Source of the DNA: Streptomyces sp. NBC_01237
GTDB taxonomy: Bacteria; Actinomycetota; Actinomycetes; Streptomycetales; Streptomycetaceae
Assembly: GCF_035917275.1 (NCBI RefSeq)
Contig: NZ_CP108508.1
Span: forward strand, 3,906,001 to 3,970,000
Length of the DNA stretch: 64,000 bases
Reading direction: 5' to 3'
In this document: positions 38,082 to 46,460 of the stretch, piece by piece
Position numbering within the stretch: position 1 is the stretch's first letter
Layout of the letters: each line of letters begins with the position of its first letter
Translations under genes and position numbers: made by a program
The notes under the pieces: generated by a model
Database searches by the model: none
What the model was told of the DNA's origin: nothing
What the model saw: only the letters and a program-made list of their open reading frames with translations

Positions 38082-39539
38082 TCAGAGCGGGAAGACCGTC
38101 CGCCCGTGCTGGATCGACATCCACTTCTGCGTGGTGAACGCCTCCACCACCGCCTCGCCGTTCAGCCGCCCGGTCCCGGACATCTTCTCGCCGCCGAAGG
38201 CGACCAGCGGGTCGTCCTGCACGGTGGAGTCGTTGACGTGGAACATCCCGCTGACGATGCGCTGCGCGAACCGCACCCCGCGTTCGGCGTCGGCGGTGTG
38301 CACGGCGCCGCTCAGTCCGTACGGGCTGCTGTTGACCAGCCGTACGGCCTCCTCCTCGCCGTCGAACGTCATCAGCAGCGCCACCGGGCCGAAGATCTCC
38401 TGCGCCAGCAGCGGCGAGTCGTCCGCGAGGCCGGTCAGCACGGTCGGCTCCACGACATTGCCGCGGATACGGCCCCGTACGAGCGCGGTCGCCCCGCCCG
38501 CGACCGCCTCCTCGACCATCGCGGCCAGCGCGTCGGCCTGGAAGGTGTTGATGACCGGGCCGATCCGGGTCTCCGGGTCGCGCGGGTCACCGGCCTTGAG
38601 CGCCGCCACCTCGGCGGTGAACCGCCCGGTGAACTCCGCTGCCACCCGGCGGTCCACCAGGATGCGGTTGGCGGCCATGCTGACCTGCCCCTGGTACAGG
38701 AAGCGGCTGAACACGGCCGCCTGGACGGCGTACTCCACATCCGCGTCCTCCAGCACCACCAGCGCGCTGTTGCCGCTCAGTTCCAGGATGGTCCGCTTGA
38801 AGAGCCCGGCGGCGGTGGCGGCCACATGCCGGCCCGTCCGGTCGGAGCCGGTGAAGGAGATCACCTTGGGCACGGGGTGCGTGATGAACGCGTCGCCTAT
38901 CTCGGCGCTGTCGGTGACCACGACATTGAGCAGCCCGGCCGGCAGTCCGGCGTCCTCGAAGATCCGGGCGATCAGCGCTCCGCCGACGATCGGGGCGTTC
39001 TGATGGGGTTTCACGACGACCGCGTTGCCGAGCGCCAGCGCGGGTGCGACCGACTTCATGGTCACCAGGAAAGGGAAGTTGAAGGCGCTGATCACACCGA
39101 TGACCCCGATGGGCAGCCGGTAGAGGCGGTTCTCCTTGCCGTCCGTCACCGACGGCAGCAGCCGCCCGGTGGGACGCAGGGCCTGCCGGATCGCCTCGCT
39201 CAGGAATTCCCGGCCGCTGCGGACCTCGTACTCCGCCCTGATCCGGGTGCCGCCCAGTTCGTCGATGATCGCCTCGACGATTTCCTCGGTGCGTTCCTCG
39301 GTGATGCGCAGCGCGCGTTCGAGGACGGCTCGGCGCTCGTACGGATTGGTGGCGGCCCACTGCTGCTGGGCGCGTTCGGCGGCGCGGTAGGCCCGGTCGA
39401 CCTCCAGCGCCGTGGCGACGGTGATGGAACCGAGTTTCTCACCGTTGTAGGGATTGAAATCGATGATGTCCCACGAGCCGCTTCCGGTCAGCCACTCGCC
39501 GTCGATGTACTGGTGGGCCAAGGCGTGGAAGTAGGACAT
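38082..39539 (-). CDS. Aldehyde dehydrogenase family protein with serine at the catalytic cysteine
   Basis: A 485-residue member of the NAD(P)-dependent aldehyde dehydrogenase superfamily, closest in motif style to benzaldehyde/vanillin dehydrogenases. NAD-binding segments include ISAFNFPFL, VVKPHQNAP and FTGSDRTGRHVA, and the general base is E253 in ILELSGNSA. The nucleophile motif, normally GQxCMAANR, reads GQVSMAANR, with Ser287 encoded by AGC. All other motifs look intact. The protein may be a weak esterase-like or non-dehydrogenase variant, or the change may be a recent inactivation. A dyad at 39590-39606 sits just upstream. Confidence 0.9.
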   Translation of the reverse strand: MSYFHALAHQYIDGEWLTGSGSWDIIDFNPYNGEKLGSITVATALEVDRAYRAAERAQQQWAATNPYERRAVLERALRITEERTEEIVEAIIDELGGTRIRAEYEVRSGREFLSEAIRQALRPTGRLLPSVTDGKENRLYRLPIGVIGVISAFNFPFLVTMKSVAPALALGNAVVVKPHQNAPIVGGALIARIFEDAGLPAGLLNVVVTDSAEIGDAFITHPVPKVISFTGSDRTGRHVAATAAGLFKRTILELSGNSALVVLEDADVEYAVQAAVFSRFLYQGQVSMAANRILVDRRVAAEFTGRFTAEVAALKAGDPRDPETRIGPVINTFQADALAAMVEEAVAGGATALVRGRIRGNVVEPTVLTGLADDSPLLAQEIFGPVALLMTFDGEEEAVRLVNSSPYGLSGAVHTADAERGVRFAQRIVSGMFHVNDSTVQDDPLVAFGGEKMSGTGRLNGEAVVEAFTTQKWMSIQHGRTVFPL

Positions 39540-39589
39540 GCAATCCCTTACTGCAGGCGTTCGCAGACTCCTGATGCGACGTCATCGTA

Positions 39590-39606
39590 CTGACAAATCA
39601 TGTCAG
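39590..39606. promoter_or_regulatory. Inverted repeat upstream of the aldehyde dehydrogenase
   Basis: CTGACA and TGTCAG flank five bases, 51 bases before the dehydrogenase start, overlapping the end of the XRE regulator gene. It is a plausible operator for the dehydrogenase gene; the binder is unknown. Confidence 0.4.
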
Positions 39607-40461
39607 TTGGAGGAGTCCACGAAGGAGATCCCGGCTCTCTTCCGGTCCCGGACTGTCGTCGTGCAGCCGCACCATGGCCTTTTCGTACTGTGCGACCTCC
39701 TCCGGCTTGTCCACATAGAGCGCGCTCGTCAGCTGCTCCAAATAGACAATGTCCGACAGATCGGATTCCGGAAAACGCAGCATCGTAAAGGAACCGCTCT
39801 CGCCCGCATGCCCGCCAAAACTGAAGGGCATCACTTGAAGAGTGATGTTCGGCTGCTCCGACATTTCGATCAGATGCCGCAATTGTGCGCGCATCACCTC
39901 GCGTTCGCCGTACGGACGGCGCAGCGCCGCCTCGTCGAGCACCGCGTGGAAACGCGGCGCGCGCTCGGAGACGAGGGCTTTCTGGCGCTCCAGCCGCAGC
40001 GCGACCCGCCGGTCGACCTCGGCGGCGGGTGCGCCGCGCATGCCCCGGGAGACGACCGCATGGGCATAGGCCTCGGTCTGCAGCAGACCGTGGACGAACT
40101 GGACCTCATAGATACGGATGAGCGAGGCCGCCCCCTCCAGACCGACATATGTCTGGAACCAGCCGGGCAGCACGTCTCCGTAACTGTGCCACCACCCCGC
40201 CACGTTGGCCTCCCGGGCCAGACCGAGAAGGGAGTCACGCTCCGCCTCGTCCGCGACACCGTAGAGCGTGAGCAGGTCCTCGACGTCCCTGGCCTTGAAG
40301 CTCACCCGTCCCAACTCCATGCGGCTGATCTTCGATTCGGAGGCCCGGATGGAGTAGCCGGCCGCCTCACGGGTGATGCCGCGCGACTCACGCAGGCGTC
40401 TGAGCTGAGAGCCCAGCAGGATGCGCCGCACCACAGATCCACTCGACTCGCCTGCCGACAC
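39598..40461 (-). CDS. XRE-family regulator with DUF5753 domain (WhiJ-like)
   Basis: A 287-residue protein with an N-terminal helix-turn-helix (LGSQLRRLRESRGITREAAGYSIRASESKISRMELGR spread over about residues 15-52) and a C-terminal DUF5753 ligand-binding domain (about 95-280). I place the start at GTG 40461 because GGGGAGGG lies nine bases ahead; the ATG at 40479 coincides with that ribosome site. The type is encoded in dozens of copies in Streptomyces, typically near DUF397 and small HATPase genes, as in the whiJ developmental locus. Here both partners lie within 1.3 kb. Confidence 0.9.
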   Translation of the reverse strand: MSAGESSGSVVRRILLGSQLRRLRESRGITREAAGYSIRASESKISRMELGRVSFKARDVEDLLTLYGVADEAERDSLLGLAREANVAGWWHSYGDVLPGWFQTYVGLEGAASLIRIYEVQFVHGLLQTEAYAHAVVSRGMRGAPAAEVDRRVALRLERQKALVSERAPRFHAVLDEAALRRPYGEREVMRAQLRHLIEMSEQPNITLQVMPFSFGGHAGESGSFTMLRFPESDLSDIVYLEQLTSALYVDKPEEVAQYEKAMVRLHDDSPGPEESRDLLRGLLQLT

Positions 40462-40795
40462 TGGTCCGACCCTCCCCATCGCTTACCGGGCACCGAGGTC
40501 CCCCCGAACCCCGGTGCCGGATTCTGCCACCAAAACGCTTCAGCCCGTACTCATTCGATTACGGAAATGAGAAGCCGTCCTGAAAGCTCCGAAACTACCT
40601 GACGGAAGAAATACGGCAGAACCGGCACGCTATCGGGCAGGTCCGGCGCGTGCACGTGCATCTGCCCTTGCATCTGCCCTGCGCATTCGGAACCATGGTC
40701 CTCGCGCACCTGCGTGCTCGTGTTGTGCCGCTGTACCCCCCGCAGTACCGCTACAGGCAGTGCCGCTACAGCCGCGAATCCCGGGAGTGCCTCGT
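40462..40795. other. Divergent intergenic region between the XRE and HATPase genes
   Basis: This 334-base gap holds no credible gene. It contains an imperfect dyad (GGCACCG at 40489-40495 with CGGTGCC at 40512-40518), the 27-base element at 40647-40673, a 12-base tandem repeat TGCATCTGCCCT at 40657-40680 and a direct repeat of CAGTNCCGCTACAG at 40743-40756 and 40758-40771. The density of repeats suggests a regulatory region for both neighbours. Confidence 0.55.
40647..40673 (+). promoter_or_regulatory. Shared 27-bp element, copy 1
   Basis: The element begins with CGCG, contains the palindrome TGCACGTGCA at 40651-40660 and ends with TGCAT. The same 27 bases, with two mismatches, occur in the opposite orientation at 41788-41814. 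Each copy points toward a gene of the trio: this one toward the HATPase, 122 bases before its start. Confidence 0.6.
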
Positions 40796-41359
40796 ATGGG
40801 GACGAATGGATCGACGATGCTCGAGCCGTTACGGCAGGGGCTTCCCCCCACCGACCCCTCGGCGGTCGCCGGATCGGCATCCTGCATGCTGCCCGCCTGC
40901 TACGAGGCGGTGAGCGGGGCACGGAAGTTCACCAGAACGACGCTCAGCCAGTGGGAACTGACCGACCGTTTCGACGATGTCGCACTCGTCGTGTCCGAAC
41001 TCGTCACCAACGCGCTGCGCCACGCGCTGCCCGCCGACACCCCCCGGGACCCCCAGGAACCGCCGGTGCGGCTGCATTTGATGCGCTGGACCTCGCGTCT
41101 GGTGTGCGCCGTACGGGACCCCAGTCAGGCGAGCCCGGTGGCGGGCGAGGCGGCGGACTCCGCCGAGTCGGGCCGTGGCCTGTTCCTGGTGGAGTCCTTC
41201 AGCGACAGCTGGGGCTGGCACCCCGCCCCCGCACCGATGGGCGAGAGCCCGTCCGGCGCGCTGTACGGCAAGGTGGTCTGGGCGCTCTTCCGGCTCGCGG
41301 ACAACGAGCTGACGGACAACGCGAAGCCGCAGGAACCCGCGGTCAGTTACGCGGAGTAG
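40796..41359 (+). CDS. HATPase-domain regulator (anti-sigma / SpoIIAB-like)
   Basis: A 187-residue protein with a GHKL ATPase fold. VVSELVTNALRHA (about 60-72) is the N box, and SGRGLFLVESFSDSWGW (about 123-139) the glycine-rich lid. There is no dimerisation/histidine-phosphotransfer domain, so it is not a classical sensor kinase. The start at 40796 has GGGAG eight bases ahead. Such small ATPases accompany WhiJ-like XRE and DUF397 genes in Streptomyces, and may act as anti-sigma factors or serine kinases. Converges with the DUF397 gene. Confidence 0.85.
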   Translation: MGTNGSTMLEPLRQGLPPTDPSAVAGSASCMLPACYEAVSGARKFTRTTLSQWELTDRFDDVALVVSELVTNALRHALPADTPRDPQEPPVRLHLMRWTSRLVCAVRDPSQASPVAGEAADSAESGRGLFLVESFSDSWGWHPAPAPMGESPSGALYGKVVWALFRLADNELTDNAKPQEPAVSYAE

Positions 41360-41477
41360 CGCACAGTCACCGACGGGGCGGACAGGGGCGGCCAGGAGCG
41401 GCGGTCAGCGGCGCGGCATGCCCTGATGCCGTGCCCGCCGCGCCGTCCGCGCGGGCGGCCCCGGACGTGCGGACGTA

Positions 41478-41720
41478 TCAGCCGCCGGACGCCAGATGGT
41501 CGAACTCCCCGTCCTTGACGCCCAGCAGCAGCGCCTCGATCTCGGCCGGCGTATAGACCAGGGCGGGCCCGTCGGGGTGGCGCGAGTTCCGCATCGCCAC
41601 ATTCCCTCCGGGCAGTTTCGCGAACTCCACGCAGGACCCCTGGGAGTTGCTGTGTCTGCTCTTCTGCCAGACGACTCCGCGAAGCTCTGTGGCCGCCATG
41701 CCGTTGTACACGTGGTGCAC
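41478..41720 (-). CDS. DUF397 small protein
   Basis: An 80-residue member of DUF397, recognised by VVWQKSRHSNSQGSCVEFA, then AMRNSRHPDGPALVYTPAEIEALL and KDGEFDHLA. The start at GTG 41720 is chosen because GGGGAG lies six bases ahead; an internal ATG at 41699 is the alternative. DUF397 proteins are thought to oppose their WhiJ-like XRE partner. The second copy of the shared element lies 67 bases upstream, oriented toward this gene. Confidence 0.88.
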   Translation of the reverse strand: MHHVYNGMAATELRGVVWQKSRHSNSQGSCVEFAKLPGGNVAMRNSRHPDGPALVYTPAEIEALLLGVKDGEFDHLASGG

Positions 41721-41787
41721 AGGACGCTCCCCGAGTTGCAAGGTGCAAGTGTCAACTAGCTCGGATCATAGCTGTGTTCATATGCCA

Positions 41788-41814
41788 ATGCATGAGCAGA
41801 TGCACGTGCACGCG
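41788..41814 (-). promoter_or_regulatory. Shared 27-bp element, copy 2
   Basis: Reverse complement of the element at 40647-40673 with 25 of 27 positions conserved, including the TGCACGTGCA core. It points toward DUF397 on the minus strand; the lipoprotein gene starts 158 bases away on the other side and could also be affected. Confidence 0.6.
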
Positions 41815-41971
41815 GGGTGTTCCTTTGATTACAGCTTTTCTTCTCCTTCGCGCGTCCCGGAAGAGAGACGAACGGCACGCCTATTCCGCTCCCGCTTAAC
41901 GGAGTTGATCCTGCGGGCCCTGGTAGCTTGGCGCGGTCTTTCGACCATGAATCAGCAAGGGGGAACTTTAC

Positions 41972-42466
41972 GTGGACAGGTTCGTACGCACCGGCGCCGT
42001 CGTCGCCGCCGGTCTTCTCGCCACGATCGCACTGACCGGCTGCGGCGGTGACAGTGACAGCGGCGGTGACAGCGACCCGGGCAAGGGTGCCGGTTCGGGT
42101 GCCGCGCAGAGCGAGAAGCCCGGCGGCGGCAGTGAGGACACCGGCTCCGGCGGCACGGACGCCGCCGCGCTGGAGGGCACCTGGGCGGGACTGACCGACG
42201 GCAAGGCCGTCGCCCTCTCCATCGCCTCCGGCAAGGTCGCGCTCGTCGCCGACCAGGCCGTCTGCCAGGGCGAGGTGAAGGACATGGGCGAGGTGATGCT
42301 CGCGCTGAAGTGCACCGACGGCACGAAGGACCGCACCATGGGGTCCATCGAGTCCAATGACGGCAAGACCGTCGTCGTCTCGTGGGAGGGCGGGGCCAAG
42401 GACACCCTGGCCAAGACCGAGCCGGGCAAGCTGCCGACCGGGCTGCCGGGCATGCCCACCCCCTGA
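41972..42466 (+). CDS. Small secreted lipoprotein of unknown function
   Basis: A 164-residue protein with a lipoprotein signal: basic start, hydrophobic stretch and lipobox IALTGC, with the lipidated cysteine at residue 24. A Gly/Ser/Asp linker (about 25-62) precedes a small domain with LEGTWAGLTDGKAVALSI, one cysteine pair (VCQGEV and LKCTDG) that may form a disulfide, and VVVSWEGG. It starts at GTG behind AAGGGGGAA. I do not recognise a family. It lies just right of the WhiJ-like trio but has its own likely promoter region. Confidence 0.8.
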   Translation: MDRFVRTGAVVAAGLLATIALTGCGGDSDSGGDSDPGKGAGSGAAQSEKPGGGSEDTGSGGTDAAALEGTWAGLTDGKAVALSIASGKVALVADQAVCQGEVKDMGEVMLALKCTDGTKDRTMGSIESNDGKTVVVSWEGGAKDTLAKTEPGKLPTGLPGMPTP

Positions 42467-42475
42467 CGGACGGGC

Positions 42476-44722
42476 TCAGTCGGCGCGCGGGGCGATGTCC
42501 GCGCGTCTGCTGCCGCCCCGGTAGTCCAACGCCTGCGAGAACTCCTCCAGTGCTTCGAGGAGCAGCGTCGCGCCCTTGCGCACGACGGGGTCGGGGGCGG
42601 GGTCGGCCGCGGTGGCCGGTACGTCCCAGCGCGCCACCTCCTCGGCGACCGGCTGCCAGTCCGGGACCCTTCTCTCCCGTACCGCCTTCGCGCCCCTCTC
42701 CGTCGCCCGGCGCAGTGCGTCGGCCAGTTCGGCCGCGCCGGGCACGGAAGCGGACGAGGCCGCCGGGAGATGGGCCTCCAGCAGCATGGCGGACCGGCCG
42801 AGCTGGGAGAGCGCGTGCTGGGCGTCGGCGGCGGCCGCCCGGGAGATGCCCCGGTGGCGTACGGGTTCGTGCTGGGCGGTCGCCAGCGCCTCCTGCCAGG
42901 CGACCCGCGCCTCCCGGGTGGCGAGCAGGGCGGCCCGCACGTCCTCGTGGCTCGTGGCCGTGGGATCGGCGTACTGCTCGATGACCGTGGCCGCGTACCG
43001 CCCGTCCGAGATCAGCCAGTCGGCCAGCCGGTTGCGCAGCCGCGGGGTCTCCCAGGCCGGGTAGAGGGCGTACGAGATCATCGCGAGCAGTCCGCCCACG
43101 AGGGTCAGCACCACGCGTTCGGTGACGGTCTGGGACAGCTCGTCACCCGCCATCCCGAGCAGGAAGACGACGTAGGCGGAGACACAGACCTGGCCGACCG
43201 CGTAACCGGTGCCCATCAGCAGGTACATCAGCCAGGCGCAGAACACCGCGAGGATCGCGGAGAGCGTCGCGTCCGGGTGCGCGGCCTGCACGATGCCGGT
43301 GGCGACCCCGACACCGACGAGGGTGCCGCCGAAGCGGGCCACGGAGCGCGAGTACGTCTGCGAGAACTCCGGCCGCATCACCATGACGGCGGCCATCGGC
43401 GCCCAGTAGCCGTGGCCGAACGGCAGCGCGGTGCCGAGGAGGAATCCGGCGGCGGCCACCACGGAGACCCGGATCGCGTGCCGCAGGATCGGGGAGCCGT
43501 GGTGCAGTTCCCGGCGCATCGCCTTGAGGATCACCGGAATCAGCCGCAGGAGAGTGGGACGGGTCCGGCCGTCCGTGGCCGAGGGGGCGAGGTCGGCCGG
43601 GTGGACGGGGGCGGCCGGGTGATCCGGGTCGGGCTCGTGGGCCGGGTCGGGCTCGTGGGCCGGGTCGGGCCGGTGACGCGGGTCGGGCTGCCGGTGCCGT
43701 CCGGCGTGATCGGCCCGGTCCGTCGGTTCGCGGGTGCCGGTGCCCTCGGCGATCTCGATGACGTCGGCGAGCAGCGCGTCGAGCCGGTCGGCCGCGCGGC
43801 GGGCCGGTCCGACGAGGATCACCTCGTTGTCGGGGGTCCTCAGGACTCCCAGGTCGGTCGGGGCGAGGTGGACGGGGTCCCCGCTCCGTACCGCGCGGGC
43901 GGCCGCGTCGAGTACGGAACCGGCGGCGCCCAGCAGCTCGCGCACCCAGACCCGTTCCAGCCCTTCCGCGGGCACCCCCAGCGCGGGGTCGGCCAGTGAG
44001 GCCAGCACGGGGCGCAGCCGCTCGGCGATGCCCCGGGCGCCGTGCAGGTCGGCGGGGCGGCGGCGGGCCTCGCGGGGGGTGACGGCGGCGGCGCTGCGGG
44101 CGGTCATCAGGGGCAGCGGGTCGAACGGGGCGACCGGGTCGTCGCGCAGCCTGCGGGCGTAGTCGGCCTCGGCGGCCAGCGCGTCGGCGAGCGCGTCGCG
44201 CTGGGCGCCCCATCGGCGTACCGGGAACAGCACGATCAACGCCGCCTGGACCACCCCGCCGACCGCGATCATCCCGGCGTGCGCGGCGGCGTCCACGACC
44301 GAGGTGGGCAGGGTGACCGTCACCAGCATGATCGCGACGTTGGACGCGGCGATGATGCCGCCCGTCGGGCCCGCGGCCCAGGCCATCCCGGCGACGAACG
44401 TCCAGACGGCGAGCAGACACATGAACACGACGGTGTGGGAGCCGGTGAGATAGCCCAGGAACGTCGACACGGCGAGGCTGGCGCCGGACACCAGGGCGAG
44501 CACGGGGCGCGGGCGCCAGCTGCGCTGGAAGGTGGCGATGGCCGCCTGGAACGCGCCGAACGCGGAGCTGGCGGCGATCGCCGGCCCGAACAGCGAGAGG
44601 CTGACTCCGACGACGAGGGCGAGACCGGCCGCGCCGCGGAGGGCGATGAGGGGTTCCAGCCTGCGCCGCTCGATCGTCAGGCCCGCGCGGGCGGTCTCCT
44701 TCAGCGCCCGGAGCCAACTCAT
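42476..44722 (-). CDS. FUSC-family membrane transporter
   Basis: A 748-residue protein with two blocks of about six membrane helices (about 28-165 and 415-555), each followed by a helical cytoplasmic domain, the layout of the FUSC/YccS family linked to efflux of aromatic acids. Between the halves is a low-complexity stretch (about residues 335-375) of repeated Pro-Asp-Pro-Ala-His-Glu units and histidines. It ends nine bases from the stop of the lipoprotein gene, with which it converges. The substrate is unknown. Confidence 0.88.
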   Translation of the reverse strand: MSWLRALKETARAGLTIERRRLEPLIALRGAAGLALVVGVSLSLFGPAIAASSAFGAFQAAIATFQRSWRPRPVLALVSGASLAVSTFLGYLTGSHTVVFMCLLAVWTFVAGMAWAAGPTGGIIAASNVAIMLVTVTLPTSVVDAAAHAGMIAVGGVVQAALIVLFPVRRWGAQRDALADALAAEADYARRLRDDPVAPFDPLPLMTARSAAAVTPREARRRPADLHGARGIAERLRPVLASLADPALGVPAEGLERVWVRELLGAAGSVLDAAARAVRSGDPVHLAPTDLGVLRTPDNEVILVGPARRAADRLDALLADVIEIAEGTGTREPTDRADHAGRHRQPDPRHRPDPAHEPDPAHEPDPDHPAAPVHPADLAPSATDGRTRPTLLRLIPVILKAMRRELHHGSPILRHAIRVSVVAAAGFLLGTALPFGHGYWAPMAAVMVMRPEFSQTYSRSVARFGGTLVGVGVATGIVQAAHPDATLSAILAVFCAWLMYLLMGTGYAVGQVCVSAYVVFLLGMAGDELSQTVTERVVLTLVGGLLAMISYALYPAWETPRLRNRLADWLISDGRYAATVIEQYADPTATSHEDVRAALLATREARVAWQEALATAQHEPVRHRGISRAAAADAQHALSQLGRSAMLLEAHLPAASSASVPGAAELADALRRATERGAKAVRERRVPDWQPVAEEVARWDVPATAADPAPDPVVRKGATLLLEALEEFSQALDYRGGSRRADIAPRAD

Positions 44723-44758
44723 GGCCCGAGCCTAGCCGGGATCTTGGACAAGTCCCCT

Positions 44759-45940
44759 TTAAGGGGCGATTTCGCCTTCGCGTCTGCCCATCCGGGCGCG
44801 GTCGGCGGCGGCCGTGCCATGGGTCCACCCGGCCATGTCCGTGGCGCCCCGGACCCGGGTGGTGGTGGTGCGCGGGAACATCCGCTCCGCGGTGTCGGTG
44901 ACCGCGACGTCCCGGGCGGCCAGGACGGGCAGCAGGCCGCCGGGGGCGCCCGGCGCGGTGCCGTCGCCGTCCGCGGGGCCGGCGTCCGCCGCCGCGGTGA
45001 CCCGTTCGGTGTCGGCGGCGAGGCGGCTGCCGAGGCGCTGCGCGTACGCCATCAGGAAGGACTGCCGGAAGGTCTTGGTCCGCTTACGGCCGCCGGCGCG
45101 CTGGCCCGCCTCCGCCGCGGTCATCGCGGCCGTGCCCTGCACCAGCAGCGAGGTGAAGAGCAGTTCCACCGCCTCCAGGTCGGGCTCGAAGCCGACGACC
45201 GTGGAGAAGCCGAGGTCGCTGTTCCACACGGCCCGGCAGCGGTTCGCGGAGGCCACGGCGTCGAGCAGGATCGCCTTCGCCGTCTCGTACGGGGCATCGA
45301 CCCCGATCCGGCAGGCTCCGGGCGCCTGTGTGCTGTGGTTCCGGGCGGCGAGCAGCGCCTCGTCGATGCTGTGCCGGGCCATCAGCTCCTGCGCCTTGGT
45401 GGTCAGCGCCTCGGCCTCCTCCGGGAAACCGGTCGCCTCCGCCTTCGCCAGCAGGGCCCGGATACGGGTGAGTATGCGGGGCTCGTCGTGGGCGGGCGGC
45501 AGATGCAGGTGGTCGGTGACCGTGCCGGGCGGCGGTCCGACGGGCTCGATCGAGGGCAGCCGCAGCAGTACGCGGTACAGCTCCAGCAGGCCGGCGGCGT
45601 ACGAGAACCGGTCGGGGCGGTTGCGCGGTACGGGGGCGGGGAGATCGGCGAGCTGGGCCCCCCAGCGGGGCGGGAGGGCGGCGTAGCGGGCGGTCTCGGC
45701 CGTGATCAGGGTGGCGGCGAGGGCGGCACGGCCCTCGTCGAGCTCGCGCCGGACGAAGCGGACGAGGTCGGCGGGGTGCCAGCCGCGGTCCCAGGCGCGG
45801 CGGACGAACTCCTCGCCACGGTGGTGCAGGGCGTCGTCGGCGGTGGGGGCGGCGGCGAGGAGGGAGGCGCCGGTGTCGAGGGCGGGGTCGCCGTCGGAGT
45901 AGAGGGCTGCCGCGAATGCGTGGTCGATCACCGGGTCCAT
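44759..45940 (-). CDS. DUF2786-domain protein
   Basis: A 393-residue soluble protein. The DUF2786 segment is at about 155-195 (ILTRIRALLAKAEATGFPEEAEALTTKAQELMARHSIDEALL spread over that range), followed by a predicted helical domain with GVDAPYETAKAILLDAVASANRC and GRKRTKTFRQSFLMAYAQRLGSRL. No catalytic motif is recognisable to me. The family occurs in actinobacteria and some phages. It lies 36 bases upstream of the FUSC gene on the same strand, so the two may be co-transcribed. Confidence 0.8.
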   Translation of the reverse strand: MDPVIDHAFAAALYSDGDPALDTGASLLAAAPTADDALHHRGEEFVRRAWDRGWHPADLVRFVRRELDEGRAALAATLITAETARYAALPPRWGAQLADLPAPVPRNRPDRFSYAAGLLELYRVLLRLPSIEPVGPPPGTVTDHLHLPPAHDEPRILTRIRALLAKAEATGFPEEAEALTTKAQELMARHSIDEALLAARNHSTQAPGACRIGVDAPYETAKAILLDAVASANRCRAVWNSDLGFSTVVGFEPDLEAVELLFTSLLVQGTAAMTAAEAGQRAGGRKRTKTFRQSFLMAYAQRLGSRLAADTERVTAAADAGPADGDGTAPGAPGGLLPVLAARDVAVTDTAERMFPRTTTTRVRGATDMAGWTHGTAAADRARMGRREGEIAP

Positions 45941-46460
45941 GCGGTCAGGGTAGGCGGGGGCGGAACGCGGGGGCGGTGTGGCCGGGGGTGGGTGGGGTGC
46001 GGGTGGGGTGCGGGTGGGGCGCGGCCGGGGGCGGGTGGGGCGCCTGCGGCGGGCTTGTCCCCTACCCGCCCCTTCCCGAAACCGGGGCGCCGCCCCGGAC
46101 CCCGCTCCTCAAACGCCGGAGGGGCTGGGGGTGGCCGGAAGGGCTGGGGATGGGGGCGCCGGGCCCCGCGCTCGGGGAAAGGATGCCCTCAAGCGCCGGG
46201 CGGGCTGGGGATGGCCGGAGGGGCTGGGGGTGGCCGGAAGGGCTGGGAGTGGGGGCGCCGGGCCCCGCGCTCGGGGAAAGGATGCCCTCAAGCGCCGGGC
46301 GGGCTGGGCGTGGCCGGAGGGGCTGGGGATGGCCTGGCGGGCCGGGGTTGGCCGGACGGGCGGGGAGTGGTCAGAGGGGCTGGGAGTGGCCGGACGGACT
46401 GGGGATGGCCGGGTTGACCGGACGGGCCGGGGTTGGCCGGCCCCGGGTTCGGGGTGGGGT
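45941..46460. repeat. Non-coding region with a 99-bp tandem duplication
   Basis: About 520 bases with no credible gene although both strands stay open. A 99-base unit is repeated: GGGCCCCGCGCTCGGGGAAA begins at 46161 and again at 46260, with flanking GGCTGGGNNTGGCCGG units continuing to about 46440. The left part (46085-46130) resembles the dispersed Streptomyces intergenic motif around CTCAAACGCCGGAGGGGCTG. Since the unit is 33 codons long, the duplication keeps frames open and produces spurious frames. Confidence 0.75.

Noticed and set aside
46130..46340. Possible CRISPR or RNA array
   Set aside because: Only two long copies with no regular repeat-spacer alternation.
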